Shown: positions 26,106-34,883, counted from the first letter of the stretch. The stretch is 60,000 bases of DNA from Mesostigma viride (GCA_009746045.1 RPFO01000643.1:639089-699088); one strand, 5' to 3'. The notes: generated by a model not told the origin, from the sequence alone. Numbers and translations: made by a program.

Positions 26106-26915
26106 ATGTTGGCTATGACGAAAGCGTGCGGATGCAAGACGAAGTCGGGCGGACTCTGCAGGGTCAAGGTCGCGGACCCGAAACGCAAGAGGTGCCGATT
26201 TCACACTTCGAAGAGCGCGAAGAAGACAAAAACGCACAGGGCGAGGCAACCGGGCTCACCGACGCGTTCCGACGAAGGGCAAAGAAGTGGATACAGTTTC
26301 CAAACAGCCAAAACAAACCAATATGTCGACGCACCTCAGCCAAGCTATAAGGCCGAAAACGGGCAGGGATTTTATCCGACGACGACGGTGCCAGAGGCGA
26401 TGATGGATTTGGACCATAATAGGAATGAGCGGCCAGACAATGCGGCATTGGATCTTCTAGAAGCAAAGGAATTATACGATTTGCCGCCTGGAATAGTAGC
26501 TAATCATAGAAAATATATGGAGCGTCGGTATATGCAAGATGTTGACGGCTATAAAAATTCGGGCATAGAAGACGATACTAGGAAATTGGCAACAATGTTT
26601 GCCCAGATAAAGAATGGCAAACGGATGGATCGATACGCGGACTTAAAAAGGTTTGAAAAACTTATGGAATCGAAACACGATGAACTTGGAATTCCCGCCC
26701 CGGGAATGTTTAAACGTTACCCTTCGTCCGGAATATCGGGTCCTTACACGAAGTTTGACCCCGCGTATATAAATAATTACGAATCGACTGGAACCTCCAA
26801 AGAAAGGTATGACCCGCCTCGACCGGAGAGTGCGTATCCGATGAACAAGCACGAGAAGCGGCGAGCGATTTACGACCCGGAACCCGTGAACGGCAAGAGA
26901 AGGCGCTTCAATTAA
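26106..26915 (+). CDS. Cys3His-family protein 1, 269 aa
   Basis: ATG at 26106, with another at 26115 (MTKACGCKTKSGG) that would fit its shorter paralogues. Residues ~7-32 carry the motif C-x3-T-x5-C-x(9-11)-C-x2-H shared by seven small proteins in this window and resembling the DUF5763-type zinc motif. It is followed by a basic stretch (KSAKKTKTHRARQP). The rest, about 210 residues, is hydrophilic and disordered-looking, ending KRRRFN. From about 26350 the codons become clearly A/T-rich, unlike the GC-rich start, so the tail may have a different origin from the zinc module. Confidence 0.65.
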   Translation: MLAMTKACGCKTKSGGLCRVKVADPKRKRCRFHTSKSAKKTKTHRARQPGSPTRSDEGQRSGYSFQTAKTNQYVDAPQPSYKAENGQGFYPTTTVPEAMMDLDHNRNERPDNAALDLLEAKELYDLPPGIVANHRKYMERRYMQDVDGYKNSGIEDDTRKLATMFAQIKNGKRMDRYADLKRFEKLMESKHDELGIPAPGMFKRYPSSGISGPYTKFDPAYINNYESTGTSKERYDPPRPESAYPMNKHEKRRAIYDPEPVNGKRRRFN

Positions 26916-26930
26916 ATATATTAGCCGGAT

Positions 26931-27245
26931 ATGATAATACCGAACGCGATGAAGTCGAAGACGTGCGGATGCGAGACGAGTTCGGGCGGCCGTTGCAGGA
27001 TCAAGGTCGCGGATCCGAACCGAAGTATGTGCCGATTCCACCGAGCGAAGACGTCGAAAACGCGGAGAGGTCGTAAACACCGGGCGCGAACTTTCGAGAT
27101 CGAACCCGAAGAGGACTACTTGAAGAAACGGAAGAACGACATACTAGCGGATTTCGCCAAGAGAAACGCCACCGGTCAGACCGCGCCCATCATCGGGACG
27201 AAGCGGACGGGCGAAGAGACGCACGGAAACGCGAAGAAAAGGTGA
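26931..27245 (+). CDS. Cys3His-family protein 2, 98-104 aa
   Basis: ATG at 26931, but the ATG at 26949 (MKSKTCGCETSSGG) matches the paralogues and is preferred. The Cys3His motif occupies residues ~5-31 of the short form and is nearly the same as in protein 1, just upstream on the same strand, so the pair looks like a tandem duplication. A very basic linker (KTSKTRRGRKHRAR) and a short charged tail follow. A nucleic-acid-binding role is plausible but not shown. Confidence 0.6.
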   Translation: MIIPNAMKSKTCGCETSSGGRCRIKVADPNRSMCRFHRAKTSKTRRGRKHRARTFEIEPEEDYLKKRKNDILADFAKRNATGQTAPIIGTKRTGEETHGNAKKR

Positions 27246-27385
27246 GGATTTACTTGTATCCCAGAGGCTCGTAACGCCCCCGTGACCTTTGTACAGGTAG
27301 ATTCGTTTGTACACTTTGTTGTTGGTCTGGTTCCGCGCGAGTCACATGTGACCGAGAGATAAATTTCTTAAAATATTTCAATAAA

Positions 27386-27514
27386 ATGGCAAAACACGTA
27401 TCGTGTGTGAACCTGAAGTTACGCGGCGTGACCCAACGGATCAAGTCGAGCGTCATGAAAAAGTACAGACGCGCTAGAGGTATATACAATTGGCGCGACG
27501 TGGACGAGTGGTGA
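27386..27514 (+). CDS. Small basic ORF, 42 aa
   Basis: ATG at about 27386 (MAKHVSCVNLKLRGV) preceded by AATAAA. The peptide is strongly basic (KKYRRARG). Its TGA at 27512-27514 abuts the TCA (TGA on the minus strand) of the next gene with no gap, a tail-to-tail TGATCA join. It is short and without relatives that I know, so confidence is low. Confidence 0.35.
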   Translation: MAKHVSCVNLKLRGVTQRIKSSVMKKYRRARGIYNWRDVDEW

Positions 27515-28738
27515 TCAGGTCAATCCGTTCTCCTGGGCTATGCGCGCTTCCATGTCTTGCGGAGGGGGGGCGGCGGCGTTCTCGCGTTCCATGGCCATGT
27601 GCCTGTACAGCGCCGCGGTCGCCAGAAGCTCGAGCGGGTTGTCCGAGGCGGGCGGGAAGGTCGTCATGGTCGTGGCGGTCCAGGCGACGGTGTCGTCCCC
27701 TTCGACCATCTGAGCGACCATGAAGTCCGCCATCCCGCTCGGAATCATGCGGGCGTGATACGACCGACCAGGGACCGGCGCCGGCATCACGGTGCACTGG
27801 TGGATGGTGGGACTCGGAGGCGGCACGCCGCCGAACCCTTTTACGTGATGCGTGTTCAGGAGGCACCGGATGTAGGTGAGAACGCCCCGCTTGTGCATGA
27901 GGTCTCGAAGCGAGACGAACGGGTCCCTCCCCTCGTCGCTGTTTGTCTTGTCGATGGCCATCTGGACCATGCCCCGATAATGCACGAGACCCGAGTGAGC
28001 GGCGTGCGGGTCGAGCGCCACGAGCTGGCGGAAGTACACGTGCCACTGGGGAAAGTAGTCCGCGTCCAAGAGGATGAGCGCCTCTCTCGACTCAGCTCCA
28101 CCCTCCGCGACTTGGATCATCATCTCCACCATCTCCGCACACATCCTCTCCAAACCAGCCACAAGTGACTCCCTCTCCCTCTTCGCCCGGATGATCTCCG
28201 GGTGGCGAAACAGGTGGAGAGTAGATCGTCGCTGGTATCCTAAACGACGGACCTGGGTGTCGAGGCGGAGGAGCTCGACCTCGTTGAAGGCGTGACGAGT
28301 GAACGGGTCTACGAAACTCCCGGAATCCAGGATGAACTCCGCCAGCCTCACGGCGTGGAACCCGATGACGGTCCTGTCCGGCAGCACGAGCTTGAACACG
28401 TGGGATTTGTGTGGGAGGCGTTCGAGCATGACCATATCGTCTCGGTTCTGCGGAATCAGTGCGACGTACTTCCTGATCACGTTCATCGCCTTTCGCTTGG
28501 CCAAGAACGTGTTCCTGGCCCACCGCTGGATCCTGCGAGCCGCCAACACGGCGATCAGGCTCGCGGACACTTCCTTCTCCGTCACCGTCTTGGGAGGGAC
28601 GAACCCCATTCGCTTGCAGAGTCTGCGCATATCGTTCACCGTCAGGGGGGCGAACGGACGCCTCCCCATCCTCTTGATAGAAGCACCGTTTAAAGAAAGA
28701 CAGCGACATATCCTCAGGCCTTTCGTGGCCCCCTTCAT
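27515..28738 (-). CDS. IQ-motif/'DPxTRxxF' giant-virus-type protein, 407 aa
   Basis: ATG at 28738 (MKGATKGLRICRCLS). Residues 60-90 contain an IQ-like basic helix (AARRIQRWARNTFLAKRK). Residues ~120-160 read FHAVRLAEFILDSGSFVDP followed by FTRHAFNEVELLRLD, a pattern I know from uncharacterised proteins of large DNA viruses, with U-box-like spacing but no metal ligands. A helical region follows (residues ~175-280), and the last 100 residues are Pro/Met-rich. No membrane span. Function unknown. Confidence 0.62.
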   Translation of the reverse strand: MKGATKGLRICRCLSLNGASIKRMGRRPFAPLTVNDMRRLCKRMGFVPPKTVTEKEVSASLIAVLAARRIQRWARNTFLAKRKAMNVIRKYVALIPQNRDDMVMLERLPHKSHVFKLVLPDRTVIGFHAVRLAEFILDSGSFVDPFTRHAFNEVELLRLDTQVRRLGYQRRSTLHLFRHPEIIRAKRERESLVAGLERMCAEMVEMMIQVAEGGAESREALILLDADYFPQWHVYFRQLVALDPHAAHSGLVHYRGMVQMAIDKTNSDEGRDPFVSLRDLMHKRGVLTYIRCLLNTHHVKGFGGVPPPSPTIHQCTVMPAPVPGRSYHARMIPSGMADFMVAQMVEGDDTVAWTATTMTTFPPASDNPLELLATAALYRHMAMERENAAAPPPQDMEARIAQENGLT

Positions 28739-28854
28739 GACGGCGGATGTTTTCGTCTTCCCACAATAAGCGTGTCAAAAACTTCGCGGTCGAGCTTTTA
28801 TGGGTTCCGGAACGCCGAACGGCGATTACTTTTTCTGCCGTATATGTAACGCAA

Positions 28855-29259
28855 ATGAAGTCCACGTGCAAGGGAAGGACGGCGCGCGGCGCCGCCTGTA
28901 CGTACGCGGCCACGTCGAAGGGGTACTGCAGGATCCACGGCAGACAGAGGCCACGCGCGCGTCCACGTCACCGGATGAGGCAAGACACGTCATCTGACGC
29001 CAGGTCGAATATCGATAAGATCAATCTCCTCATGGAGAAGCTGATCGAGAAATACAAGACGGCAAAAAAGCTGGCTGCAGACGACGCGGTCAACAGGGAC
29101 TTTGTCTTACATTGGGCAAGGAAATCCAAGGAGGCGCCTCAGGATGCCATAGAACTAGCTTGGGACATCGACGACCTCACAAATGGAACGGTTCGATACT
29201 TTTCCGCCATGGCTCCGAATGACAATCCCGAACTGTCCGACCCCGAGACAGTCGGATAA
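28855..29259 (+). CDS. Cys3His-family protein 3, 134 aa
   Basis: The ATG at 28855 (MKSTCKGRTARGAAC) is chosen; the longer upstream frame has no Met-ATG support. The Cys3His motif spans residues 5-28 (C..RT.....C then CRIH). An Arg/Pro-rich linker (RQRPRARPRHRMRQ) precedes a helical domain (KINLLMEKLIEKYKTAKKL). The end overlaps the start of the 29183 gene by 41-77 bp in a different frame, depending on which ATG that gene uses. Confidence 0.6.
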   Translation: MKSTCKGRTARGAACTYAATSKGYCRIHGRQRPRARPRHRMRQDTSSDARSNIDKINLLMEKLIEKYKTAKKLAADDAVNRDFVLHWARKSKEAPQDAIELAWDIDDLTNGTVRYFSAMAPNDNPELSDPETVG

Positions 29260-30610
29260 CCTGCCACTGGGATTCGCGCAAGAGCCGGAGAAGGCCGACC
29301 TCGAGGCCGAGGAGAGCAGCGGCTCGTCCTCCCTTCCGCCGCCAGTGGCGAGCGACGCCGCGTTGGAAGACGTCTTGGACAAGCAGGCGGACAGCCTGAT
29401 GAACTGCACGGGGTTGTCGAACAGCCTTCAGCGCAAAGACGCGGAAAAACTGGCGGTGTTTCTTAACGCGGGGCACACGGAGGAGAGCGTGAAGCGGTTA
29501 TCGAAACAGGAACTCTGCGCGATCATATCGAAGGAGTTGATAGACACGTTTGCATTCTCTCTGTGCGCGAAGAACGTATTCGACAACTCCACGAAGGAAC
29601 AGCTCGTGACCTATCTCCACGCGCGGTACGGGGGGGACCGCGACAAGTTGGAGGAGCTGACGCACGAGGAACTGTGCATGGTGGTGGGCGCCACTCGCGA
29701 CCCCACCACGTGGACGAGATCCGCGTTCGAGTGGCTCAAGAGAATGCCGTGGAAATACCTCGGGCTGGTCTTGGCCGGCAAGATGCTCGCAAACCTGCTG
29801 GTCGCGTCGTACACGGGCGAGCAAGCCGAATTGCATCGATTCTTGGACTCTCTGAAGTCCAAGGGGGTACCCGACGCCGTCACTAACATGTTCCGGCACC
29901 TCGCGGACAACCTCAAATGGTTCGGCTTGCTGTGGGTCAACGCCTTCGACTTTGTGCGACTCTCGACCGCGTGGTTCAAGGACTTCACGCCCCCGCTCGT
30001 TTCGAGGTGGGTGGACAAGGCCGCAAAGTGGGGATCGAACAACCGCGTGACCTCCACGGTGGCAAACGCTCTCGGACTCATCGGACTATCGTACGGCTTA
30101 CGAGGCGCTCAGAACGCGGCAGTCGCCGGGGGGAAAGCCGCGGTAGACAAGTCTCGTCAAGCGTTTCAGGCAGGAAAGGATTATTACAACTCGAACAAGG
30201 ACGCGGCCGTCGAACGCGCGTACGCGTTAGGAGAGTCCGCGAGGGCGAAGAGCGCCGATGCCGCGTGGAAAGCGAAGGAGGCCGCGGTAGCTCGAGGGAA
30301 ACAGATCGCTTCTACCGCGCAACGAGTCGCCGTCGAGAAGAGCGCCGCTGCGAAGAACGCGGCAAAACGGGCGGCCCGCGCGGCTGCAAAGAAGGCTAAG
30401 GACGCCGCCATCGCGCAAGGTCAGAACTTCATGATCACCGCGAAGGACACCGTCACGGCGCTAAAGACCGCCGGTCCCAACATCATACCTTCCGCCGTGG
30501 ACGCCGCGCGCGGCTACGTCTCGGAACAACGTCAAGCGATCGAGAACGACATGGACAAAAAACAGTTCCAACGCCGCATGGACGCCGTGAAGCTGCTGAA
30601 AAAGCGGTAG
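29183..30610 (+). CDS. Membrane-associated protein with Ala/Lys helical tail, 475 aa
   Basis: Starts at ATG 29183, or at 29219 (MTIPNCPTPRQSDN). Residues ~50-180 form a helical domain with repeated LSKQELCAIIS-type helices, shared with the next gene. Hydrophobic stretches follow near residues 190-300 (LGLVLAGKMLANLLVASY; GLIGLSYGLRGAQNAA). The last 150 residues are an Ala/Lys/Glu amphipathic helix (AAKNAAKRAARAAAKKAK), resembling LEA or apolipoprotein-like helices that lie on membranes. It is a paralogue and upstream neighbour of the 30636 gene, 25 bp apart. Role unknown; a membrane-remodelling virion protein is possible. Confidence 0.66.
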   Translation: MERFDTFPPWLRMTIPNCPTPRQSDNLPLGFAQEPEKADLEAEESSGSSSLPPPVASDAALEDVLDKQADSLMNCTGLSNSLQRKDAEKLAVFLNAGHTEESVKRLSKQELCAIISKELIDTFAFSLCAKNVFDNSTKEQLVTYLHARYGGDRDKLEELTHEELCMVVGATRDPTTWTRSAFEWLKRMPWKYLGLVLAGKMLANLLVASYTGEQAELHRFLDSLKSKGVPDAVTNMFRHLADNLKWFGLLWVNAFDFVRLSTAWFKDFTPPLVSRWVDKAAKWGSNNRVTSTVANALGLIGLSYGLRGAQNAAVAGGKAAVDKSRQAFQAGKDYYNSNKDAAVERAYALGESARAKSADAAWKAKEAAVARGKQIASTAQRVAVEKSAAAKNAAKRAARAAAKKAKDAAIAQGQNFMITAKDTVTALKTAGPNIIPSAVDAARGYVSEQRQAIENDMDKKQFQRRMDAVKLLKKR

Positions 30611-30635
30611 TTTTCTCTTCGGTAGATACTGTACG

Positions 30636-31577
30636 ATGAAACGAAAACGCCACAGAGCCAAGGCGGACGAGGTGGTGCAGCCTCCGGCGTCCGAAGCGGA
30701 TCCCGAAAGCCTCATGGATTGCGCGGGGCTTTCGAAACACCTCACTCGTCGCGAGGCGGAATCCCTCGCGCTCGCGGCGAATCCGACTCATACGAAAGAG
30801 TCCATAGCTAGGATGACGAACGCGCAAGTCTGCGGTCTGCTGACGTTCGACATAATCGACAAAATAGCCTTCGCCGCGTGCGCGAAATCAGTCGCCGATT
30901 CTTCGGACAAAGCGAGCCTGGTTTCGTACCTCCACGCCGTTTTGGGCATCAGTGTATCCCAACTCGAGTCGTTCACTCACCACCAGTTGTGCGCTATGGT
31001 GACCATGACACGCGACCCAAAAACGTGGAGATCCAAGGCCATGAAAGCGTTCAAAAAGGTCCCTTGGAAGACCCTTGGCGGGGTGACAGTAATGGGCGTG
31101 AACGCGCTCGGCTATATCATGGCTCAATATATCGTCGCGACCGAAACAGGTATATGGGCACCGTATTTTGGCACTATTAAGTACTTGACGCGAAAGGGGT
31201 ATATAGGCAGAGACTCTGAGCGTTCCTTCTTAGAGTTCACGGAAACGTATCTGAAACCGATCGGATACTTTTACCTGTCGTTGCCTCACAAGGGTCGGGC
31301 TTTAGTGAATTGGATAGCATCCAAAATGCCTTGGTATATTCGCTATCCCTTTCGTTTCTTTAGTTGGACTTCTAATGTAGGAGAAACGGATATCGGTGCG
31401 GTAACGGGGGGCTTTACTGGCGCTGTTTCCGCAAGCTCCATTGCGACCGGAGGGCTTACCGCCGCCGCCGCCGCAACAGCGGTAGAGGGAGCCAGGGTCC
31501 TTAGCGAAACGTTCAAGGACGGCCAACCGATGGATCTAAAGAAGACGATGATGTTGGACAGCATGTGGGTGCATTGA
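30636..31577 (+). CDS. Paralogous membrane-associated protein, 313 aa
   Basis: ATG at 30636 after GTAGATACTG. Residues 20-150 match the previous protein in pattern: ESLMDCAGLSKHL, the VCGLLTFDIIDKIAFAACAK helix, HHQLCAMVTMTRDPKTW. It then has hydrophobic segments (GVTVMGVNALGYIMAQYIV; FYLSLPHKG; a Gly/Ala-rich stretch near residue 260). It lacks the long Ala/Lys tail of the upstream copy. The second half uses more A/T codons. The pair is a tandem duplication that has since diverged. Confidence 0.64.
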   Translation: MKRKRHRAKADEVVQPPASEADPESLMDCAGLSKHLTRREAESLALAANPTHTKESIARMTNAQVCGLLTFDIIDKIAFAACAKSVADSSDKASLVSYLHAVLGISVSQLESFTHHQLCAMVTMTRDPKTWRSKAMKAFKKVPWKTLGGVTVMGVNALGYIMAQYIVATETGIWAPYFGTIKYLTRKGYIGRDSERSFLEFTETYLKPIGYFYLSLPHKGRALVNWIASKMPWYIRYPFRFFSWTSNVGETDIGAVTGGFTGAVSASSIATGGLTAAAAATAVEGARVLSETFKDGQPMDLKKTMMLDSMWVH

Positions 31578-31603
31578 GAATGTGTTTGTTTATTATATAA
31601 TGA

Positions 31604-31747
31604 ATGACATCACCCGATCCTGTGAAACCCGCCATCGACTCGCCGAGTCCCGCATTGGCCGTAAAGAGCGTGAAAAAGTTCCAGCGGTTCCGGATCAACG
31701 GACACGTCTTTGACAACTGCAAAGAGCGGAACGCCAAATTATTTTAG
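31604..31747 (+). CDS. Small protein, 47 aa
   Basis: ATG at 31604 (MTSPDPVKPAIDSPS), just after TATTATATAATGA, which fits the start-proximal TATA pattern of this half. The peptide ends VKKFQRFRINGHVFDNC and a short basic tail. An overlapping ATG at 31600 opens a worse frame (37 codons, Arg-rich). It fills the gap between two good genes exactly, which supports it. Confidence 0.45.
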   Translation: MTSPDPVKPAIDSPSPALAVKSVKKFQRFRINGHVFDNCKERNAKLF

Positions 31748-31764
31748 GTACTTGAGGATATACG

Positions 31765-32007
31765 ATGGCCCACACTTGCAACGCCAAAACTCAACGGGGC
31801 GAGGACTGCAAACGTTCCTGCGCCCCCCGTTCGAAACGGTGCGCGGTCCACAAACCGGGCGCGAAGAAGACTAGGCACAGAATGAGAGGCCCTCCAGAAA
31901 ACAAGCGGAAGCTCGACGACGGTCAGAGTTCTAACAAAAAACAAGGACAAGGCACCGGGTTCTCGTATAGCGCTCGTGACATGGCTGGACTTGCAGCCCT
32001 GAGTTGA
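31765..32007 (+). CDS. Cys3His-family protein 4, 80 aa
   Basis: ATG at 31765 (MAHTCNAKTQRGEDC) after GATATACG. The Cys3His motif lies at residues 5-30 with an additional Cys (CKRSCAP). A basic linker (KPGAKKTRHRMRG) and a Gln/Gly-rich tail follow. Its stop is 92 bp before the convergent gene. Part of the seven-member family. Confidence 0.6.
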   Translation: MAHTCNAKTQRGEDCKRSCAPRSKRCAVHKPGAKKTRHRMRGPPENKRKLDDGQSSNKKQGQGTGFSYSARDMAGLAALS

Positions 32008-32099
32008 ACGGCGGTACAGGCAGGAGGGCGGCCACTGCAGTCGGCACCGGACGGAAATGGAGGATTTATGCCCGTATACGGTGGCAACGGAGAAGAAGA

Positions 32100-32873
32100 C
32101 TAAGCCGCGGGGTTCGAGGCCACGATCAGGTCCGCCATGGCTATGGCGACCGGCGACGGTTTGTGTTTGTCGACGCCGTACGGCGAACTCGCGTTGTACC
32201 CGGCCCTCGAGGCCGCCATGACCTCTTCCACCAGCTCGTGAATGTACGACTTCACGATCCTGCCCGTCTGAACCACGGACGCTATGTGGATGAAGCAGCA
32301 CACGGCGATACCGTCGATCCCCACGTTCGCCATCGTCGAGGCCAGCGCGACTCTCAACAGCGCCGAGTTCATCCGGCTAGGAGTCGTGATGGCGCAGTTG
32401 AAACACCGGGCGAGAGCGTGCAGCTGGCCGTTCCCTCGAACGAGCGAGACGTACGTGTCCAAGTTCTCGTCCTTCAACATGGCGAACAACGAGTCGATGT
32501 CCGCGGTGGTCGCCGTCTTCGTGTCGCCCAAACTCTGGACGAGCGTATTGGACACCATCTCGTAAAGAAGCGGCCATTGAGAGGGGGATATGGAAACCCC
32601 CGTGTTCCCTGAAAACGGAGAGCCGTTCGCGCACGTCTCGATCGCGTCCACGATGGACCGCGTCGTCCCTTCCATCGTCAGGAGAGCGGACATGAACGCC
32701 TGGCCCAGCGTCTGGACGACCGCCGGCGAGACGCCCGGAAGTTCCGATTTCGAAGTGTGCGCTTCCAGCACTGTGAAGATCCGGCGCGGCACCTCGAGCC
32801 CCATGATGCTTCCATCCATGATCAGCTTGACCGCGTCCACGGCCTCGGCGAGTTCGTTCGACACCTTCATCAT
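32100..32873 (-). CDS. Hypothetical helical protein, 257 aa
   Basis: ATG at 32873 (MMKVSNELAEAVDAV). The product looks helical throughout with hydrophobic Val/Leu/Ala periodicity (FMSALLTMEGTTRSIVDAI; LLRVALASTMANVGIDGIAV), three Cys in the second half and no clear membrane span. It ends in a Ser/Pro-rich tail and SNPAA. Divergent from the 32979 gene; the 105-bp spacer holds TATTTATAC. Family not recognised. Confidence 0.6.
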   Translation of the reverse strand: MMKVSNELAEAVDAVKLIMDGSIMGLEVPRRIFTVLEAHTSKSELPGVSPAVVQTLGQAFMSALLTMEGTTRSIVDAIETCANGSPFSGNTGVSISPSQWPLLYEMVSNTLVQSLGDTKTATTADIDSLFAMLKDENLDTYVSLVRGNGQLHALARCFNCAITTPSRMNSALLRVALASTMANVGIDGIAVCCFIHIASVVQTGRIVKSYIHELVEEVMAASRAGYNASSPYGVDKHKPSPVAIAMADLIVASNPAA

Positions 32874-32978
32874 GGCGACTGGTGAGAGAAAGAGTGAGCG
32901 AGAGTGAGAGGCGAGTTGAGAAGGAGTCGGGCCTGCGGGTATTTATACAATCTAAACAAAAGGTGCGACTATAGTGCC

Positions 32979-33365
32979 ATGAACTCCGACAAACCGTTAC
33001 AAAAGACCGACGCCGCGCCGAAGACCGCACCCGTCTCTCCCTCCTTCCTGTCCGTATGTTTCGGATCCAGTCTGAAGATCTTCGACATCGTCGCGTCCCC
33101 CTTCCTGTGGCTCCTCGTGTCCCTGGCCTGGAACAGGGCGATGAAGATCGACCCGGATGACGAAAGCGCGAATACGGTCCTTCTGAAGTCCGTCCCGTTC
33201 CTGATCCAGCTGCTGATCACTTGCGTCATTTTCGTGCCAGGGTTCGTCCGCGCAGGGTTGTGGAAGGGCCTGCTGGCGTTCGTGGTCGTCAACTACGTCC
33301 GCTTCAACATCGCGAACGTGTACGCCCTGATATTCGCGCAATCCCTCGAGTCCCAAGGGGAATAA
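32979..33365 (+). CDS. Small multi-span membrane protein, 128 aa
   Basis: ATG at 32979, four bases after a TATAGTGCC element. It has a Pro/Lys/Thr-rich N-terminus, then three hydrophobic segments at about residues 40-52 (VASPFLWLLVSLA), 70-88 (FLIQLLITCVIFVPGFV) and 95-115 (LLAFVVVNYVRFNIANVYAL), a likely three-span membrane protein with a short cytosolic tail. No family recognised. Confidence 0.62.
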   Translation: MNSDKPLQKTDAAPKTAPVSPSFLSVCFGSSLKIFDIVASPFLWLLVSLAWNRAMKIDPDDESANTVLLKSVPFLIQLLITCVIFVPGFVRAGLWKGLLAFVVVNYVRFNIANVYALIFAQSLESQGE

Positions 33366-33391
33366 ATCGAGTCCTAATGGTATGAAATCAC

Positions 33392-33592
33392 ATGTTTTGG
33401 TGTTTCGCTCCCAAACCCGCTTCTCCCGTCGGCCTGTGGCCAGGCCCTCGCCACTCCCCGCCCCCCGAGCCGCCCAACTCGCCCGAGAAACTGACCGCGG
33501 GTGTCGCGAGAGTGATCGAGTTCCGGTACAACCGCTACTGGTCAAGGCGGCGAAAGGCGGAAGCTACAACGGATAAAAAGGGTTCGCCCTGA
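33392..33592 (+). CDS. Small Pro-rich ORF, 66 aa
   Basis: ATG at 33392 (MFWCFAPKPASPVG). It has a Pro-rich first half and a basic second half (EFRYNRYWSRRRKAEAT). The frame fills the gap between two genes. Weak evidence; could be chance in GC-rich DNA. Confidence 0.35.
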   Translation: MFWCFAPKPASPVGLWPGPRHSPPPEPPNSPEKLTAGVARVIEFRYNRYWSRRRKAEATTDKKGSP

Positions 33593-33642
33593 GACCGTGA
33601 ACAATTTCTTAGAATATCGTGCATACCCGTCCCGTGCCAATC

Positions 33643-33978
33643 ATGAGCATGTCTGTCGGACTGGATCAGATGCTGACGTGCTACCTGTGCGGCGGCGACG
33701 TGGACCTCGAGGAGGCGTGGAACTCCCGCGAGGGCGAGCTCGTGCACTTGTACGTGAATTACTTGTATCAAGAGGGGCTCGAGGCGTGCCCGCCGCACAT
33801 CGTGTGCCGCGGATGCGGCGAGGAGGCCATTGATGAATGCGGGTGCTGGTACGAACGCATGAGTCTGGACGCCCTGCTTATACTCTGCAATCTCAAGGGA
33901 ACGCGGCTGCCGGAAAATTTGCGTTGGGCCGCGCGCCCGGGGGACGAGCGAGGACGCGACGGGGTGAAGGATTCGTAG
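33643..33978 (+). CDS. Cys-rich zinc-binding protein, 111 aa
   Basis: The ATG at 33643 (MSMSVGLDQMLTCYLC) is used; the longer frame starts at GTG. CYLCGG at residues 13-18 and CRGCGEEAIDECGCWY near 59-74 supply two C-x2-C pairs and more Cys for one or two zinc sites, with an acidic helical part between. No named family. It stands alone between small ORFs. Confidence 0.55.
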   Translation: MSMSVGLDQMLTCYLCGGDVDLEEAWNSREGELVHLYVNYLYQEGLEACPPHIVCRGCGEEAIDECGCWYERMSLDALLILCNLKGTRLPENLRWAARPGDERGRDGVKDS

Positions 33979-34038
33979 GGAGCCGTTTAGGACGCGCGGA
34001 CGACGCGACGCGCGCTATTTTTTTTGCGGACGTTTGCA

Positions 34039-34164
34039 ATGGACATCGAGAACTTCGTCGATACGTTACATGTGTACGATCTAGGACGCGGAATGTACGC
34101 CGACGCCCTGCGCATTATCCGAGTCCATTCCGCTCGTTCAAAACGGGACAATTTTTTGCTGTAA
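34039..34164 (+). CDS. Small ORF, 41 aa
   Basis: ATG at 34039 (MDIENFVDTLHVYDLG), after a T8 tract. The peptide ends in HSARSKRDNFLL and TAA, where CTGTAAGTATGG also makes a strong splice-donor-like sequence. I see no matching downstream exon. Low confidence as a gene. Confidence 0.3.
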   Translation: MDIENFVDTLHVYDLGRGMYADALRIIRVHSARSKRDNFLL

Positions 34165-34273
34165 GTATGGTAATACTTAATATTCATCGCCCGAGGCTGG
34201 CGACAACTTTAAATCCCATCAAAGCCTCTTTTGTTTTCGACTCTCTCGTCACCATGCGAGACTGTCGGACAAT

Positions 34274-34489
34274 CTAGACGAGACGCGCGCAACCGCACGC
34301 GTCTGTCACCCCGCAAAAACCCTCCGCCACCGGGCTCCACACAACGGCCCGGGTTTCGTCGATAGAGTGTATGCGTCTGCACACCTCTGGAGGAGTTTTC
34401 ATGACAATCGATTTCTTTGCCGTGTCCTCCAAATTCTTCACGATGTCTCTCATCGCTTGAACGACGTCTCTCCGTTGTTCGGCGTTCAT
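34274..34489 (-). CDS. Small helical protein, 71 aa
   Basis: ATG at 34489-34487 (MNAEQRRDVVQAMRD); the longer frame to 34609 begins with TTG. It has a charged N-terminal helix, then VVWSPVAEGFCGVTDACGC with three Cys near the C-terminus. No family known. The neighbouring 34165-34273 and 34490-34784 spacers hold nothing I can name. Confidence 0.42.
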   Translation of the reverse strand: MNAEQRRDVVQAMRDIVKNLEDTAKKSIVMKTPPEVCRRIHSIDETRAVVWSPVAEGFCGVTDACGCARLV

Positions 34490-34784
34490 CCACCAGAACC
34501 CGCGAGGACGAGGCGCGTTCTTCGACGACCTGCGGAAGATAGGACGGTAAGCGGCAACTCGACCGAAACATGGTAAGCGCCCGGGTTTACGGACTGTTTC
34601 TTTATGCAATCGTAACGAGTTCGCGTAGATGCACTTACGTCTTTGTCACGTCCAGTTCCTTCATCATCGACCTCACGCTCGCGTCGTCCATGGATGCTTC
34701 TCTCCCTTCGCACGCTTCTCGCCTTTATCCTTCACTGACGACCCCGACGGTTACGGATCCTGCGATCTGTAACCGTCACCGAAC

Positions 34785-34856
34785 GTTCTGGTAGCTCAGC
34801 GGGAGAGCGTCGGCCTTATGAACCGAAAGTCGCGAGTTCGAATCTCGCCCAGAACA
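34785..34856 (+). tRNA. tRNA-Ile (anticodon UAU)
   Basis: A complete cloverleaf can be drawn: acceptor GTTCTGG/CCAGAAC; D-arm GCTC/GAGC with loop AGCGGGA; anticodon stem TCGGC/ACCGA (four pairs plus a C-A mismatch next to the loop); loop CTTATGA giving anticodon UAU; variable loop AAGTC; T-arm GCGAG/CTCGC with loop TTCGAAT; discriminator A. No intron and no encoded CCA. It reads AUA Ile, a rare codon in GC-rich genes. A viral tRNA for an A/T-ending codon fits the A/T-rich gene tails seen nearby. A T-rich run follows at once, a polymerase III terminator (ATTTTTTT). Confidence 0.9.
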
Positions 34857-34883
34857 TTTTTTTCTCGACATTTCCTATGATAC

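Noticed and set aside
34159-34170. Splice-donor-like GTAAGTATGG
   Set aside because: No downstream acceptor restores a longer frame, so I do not call an intron.
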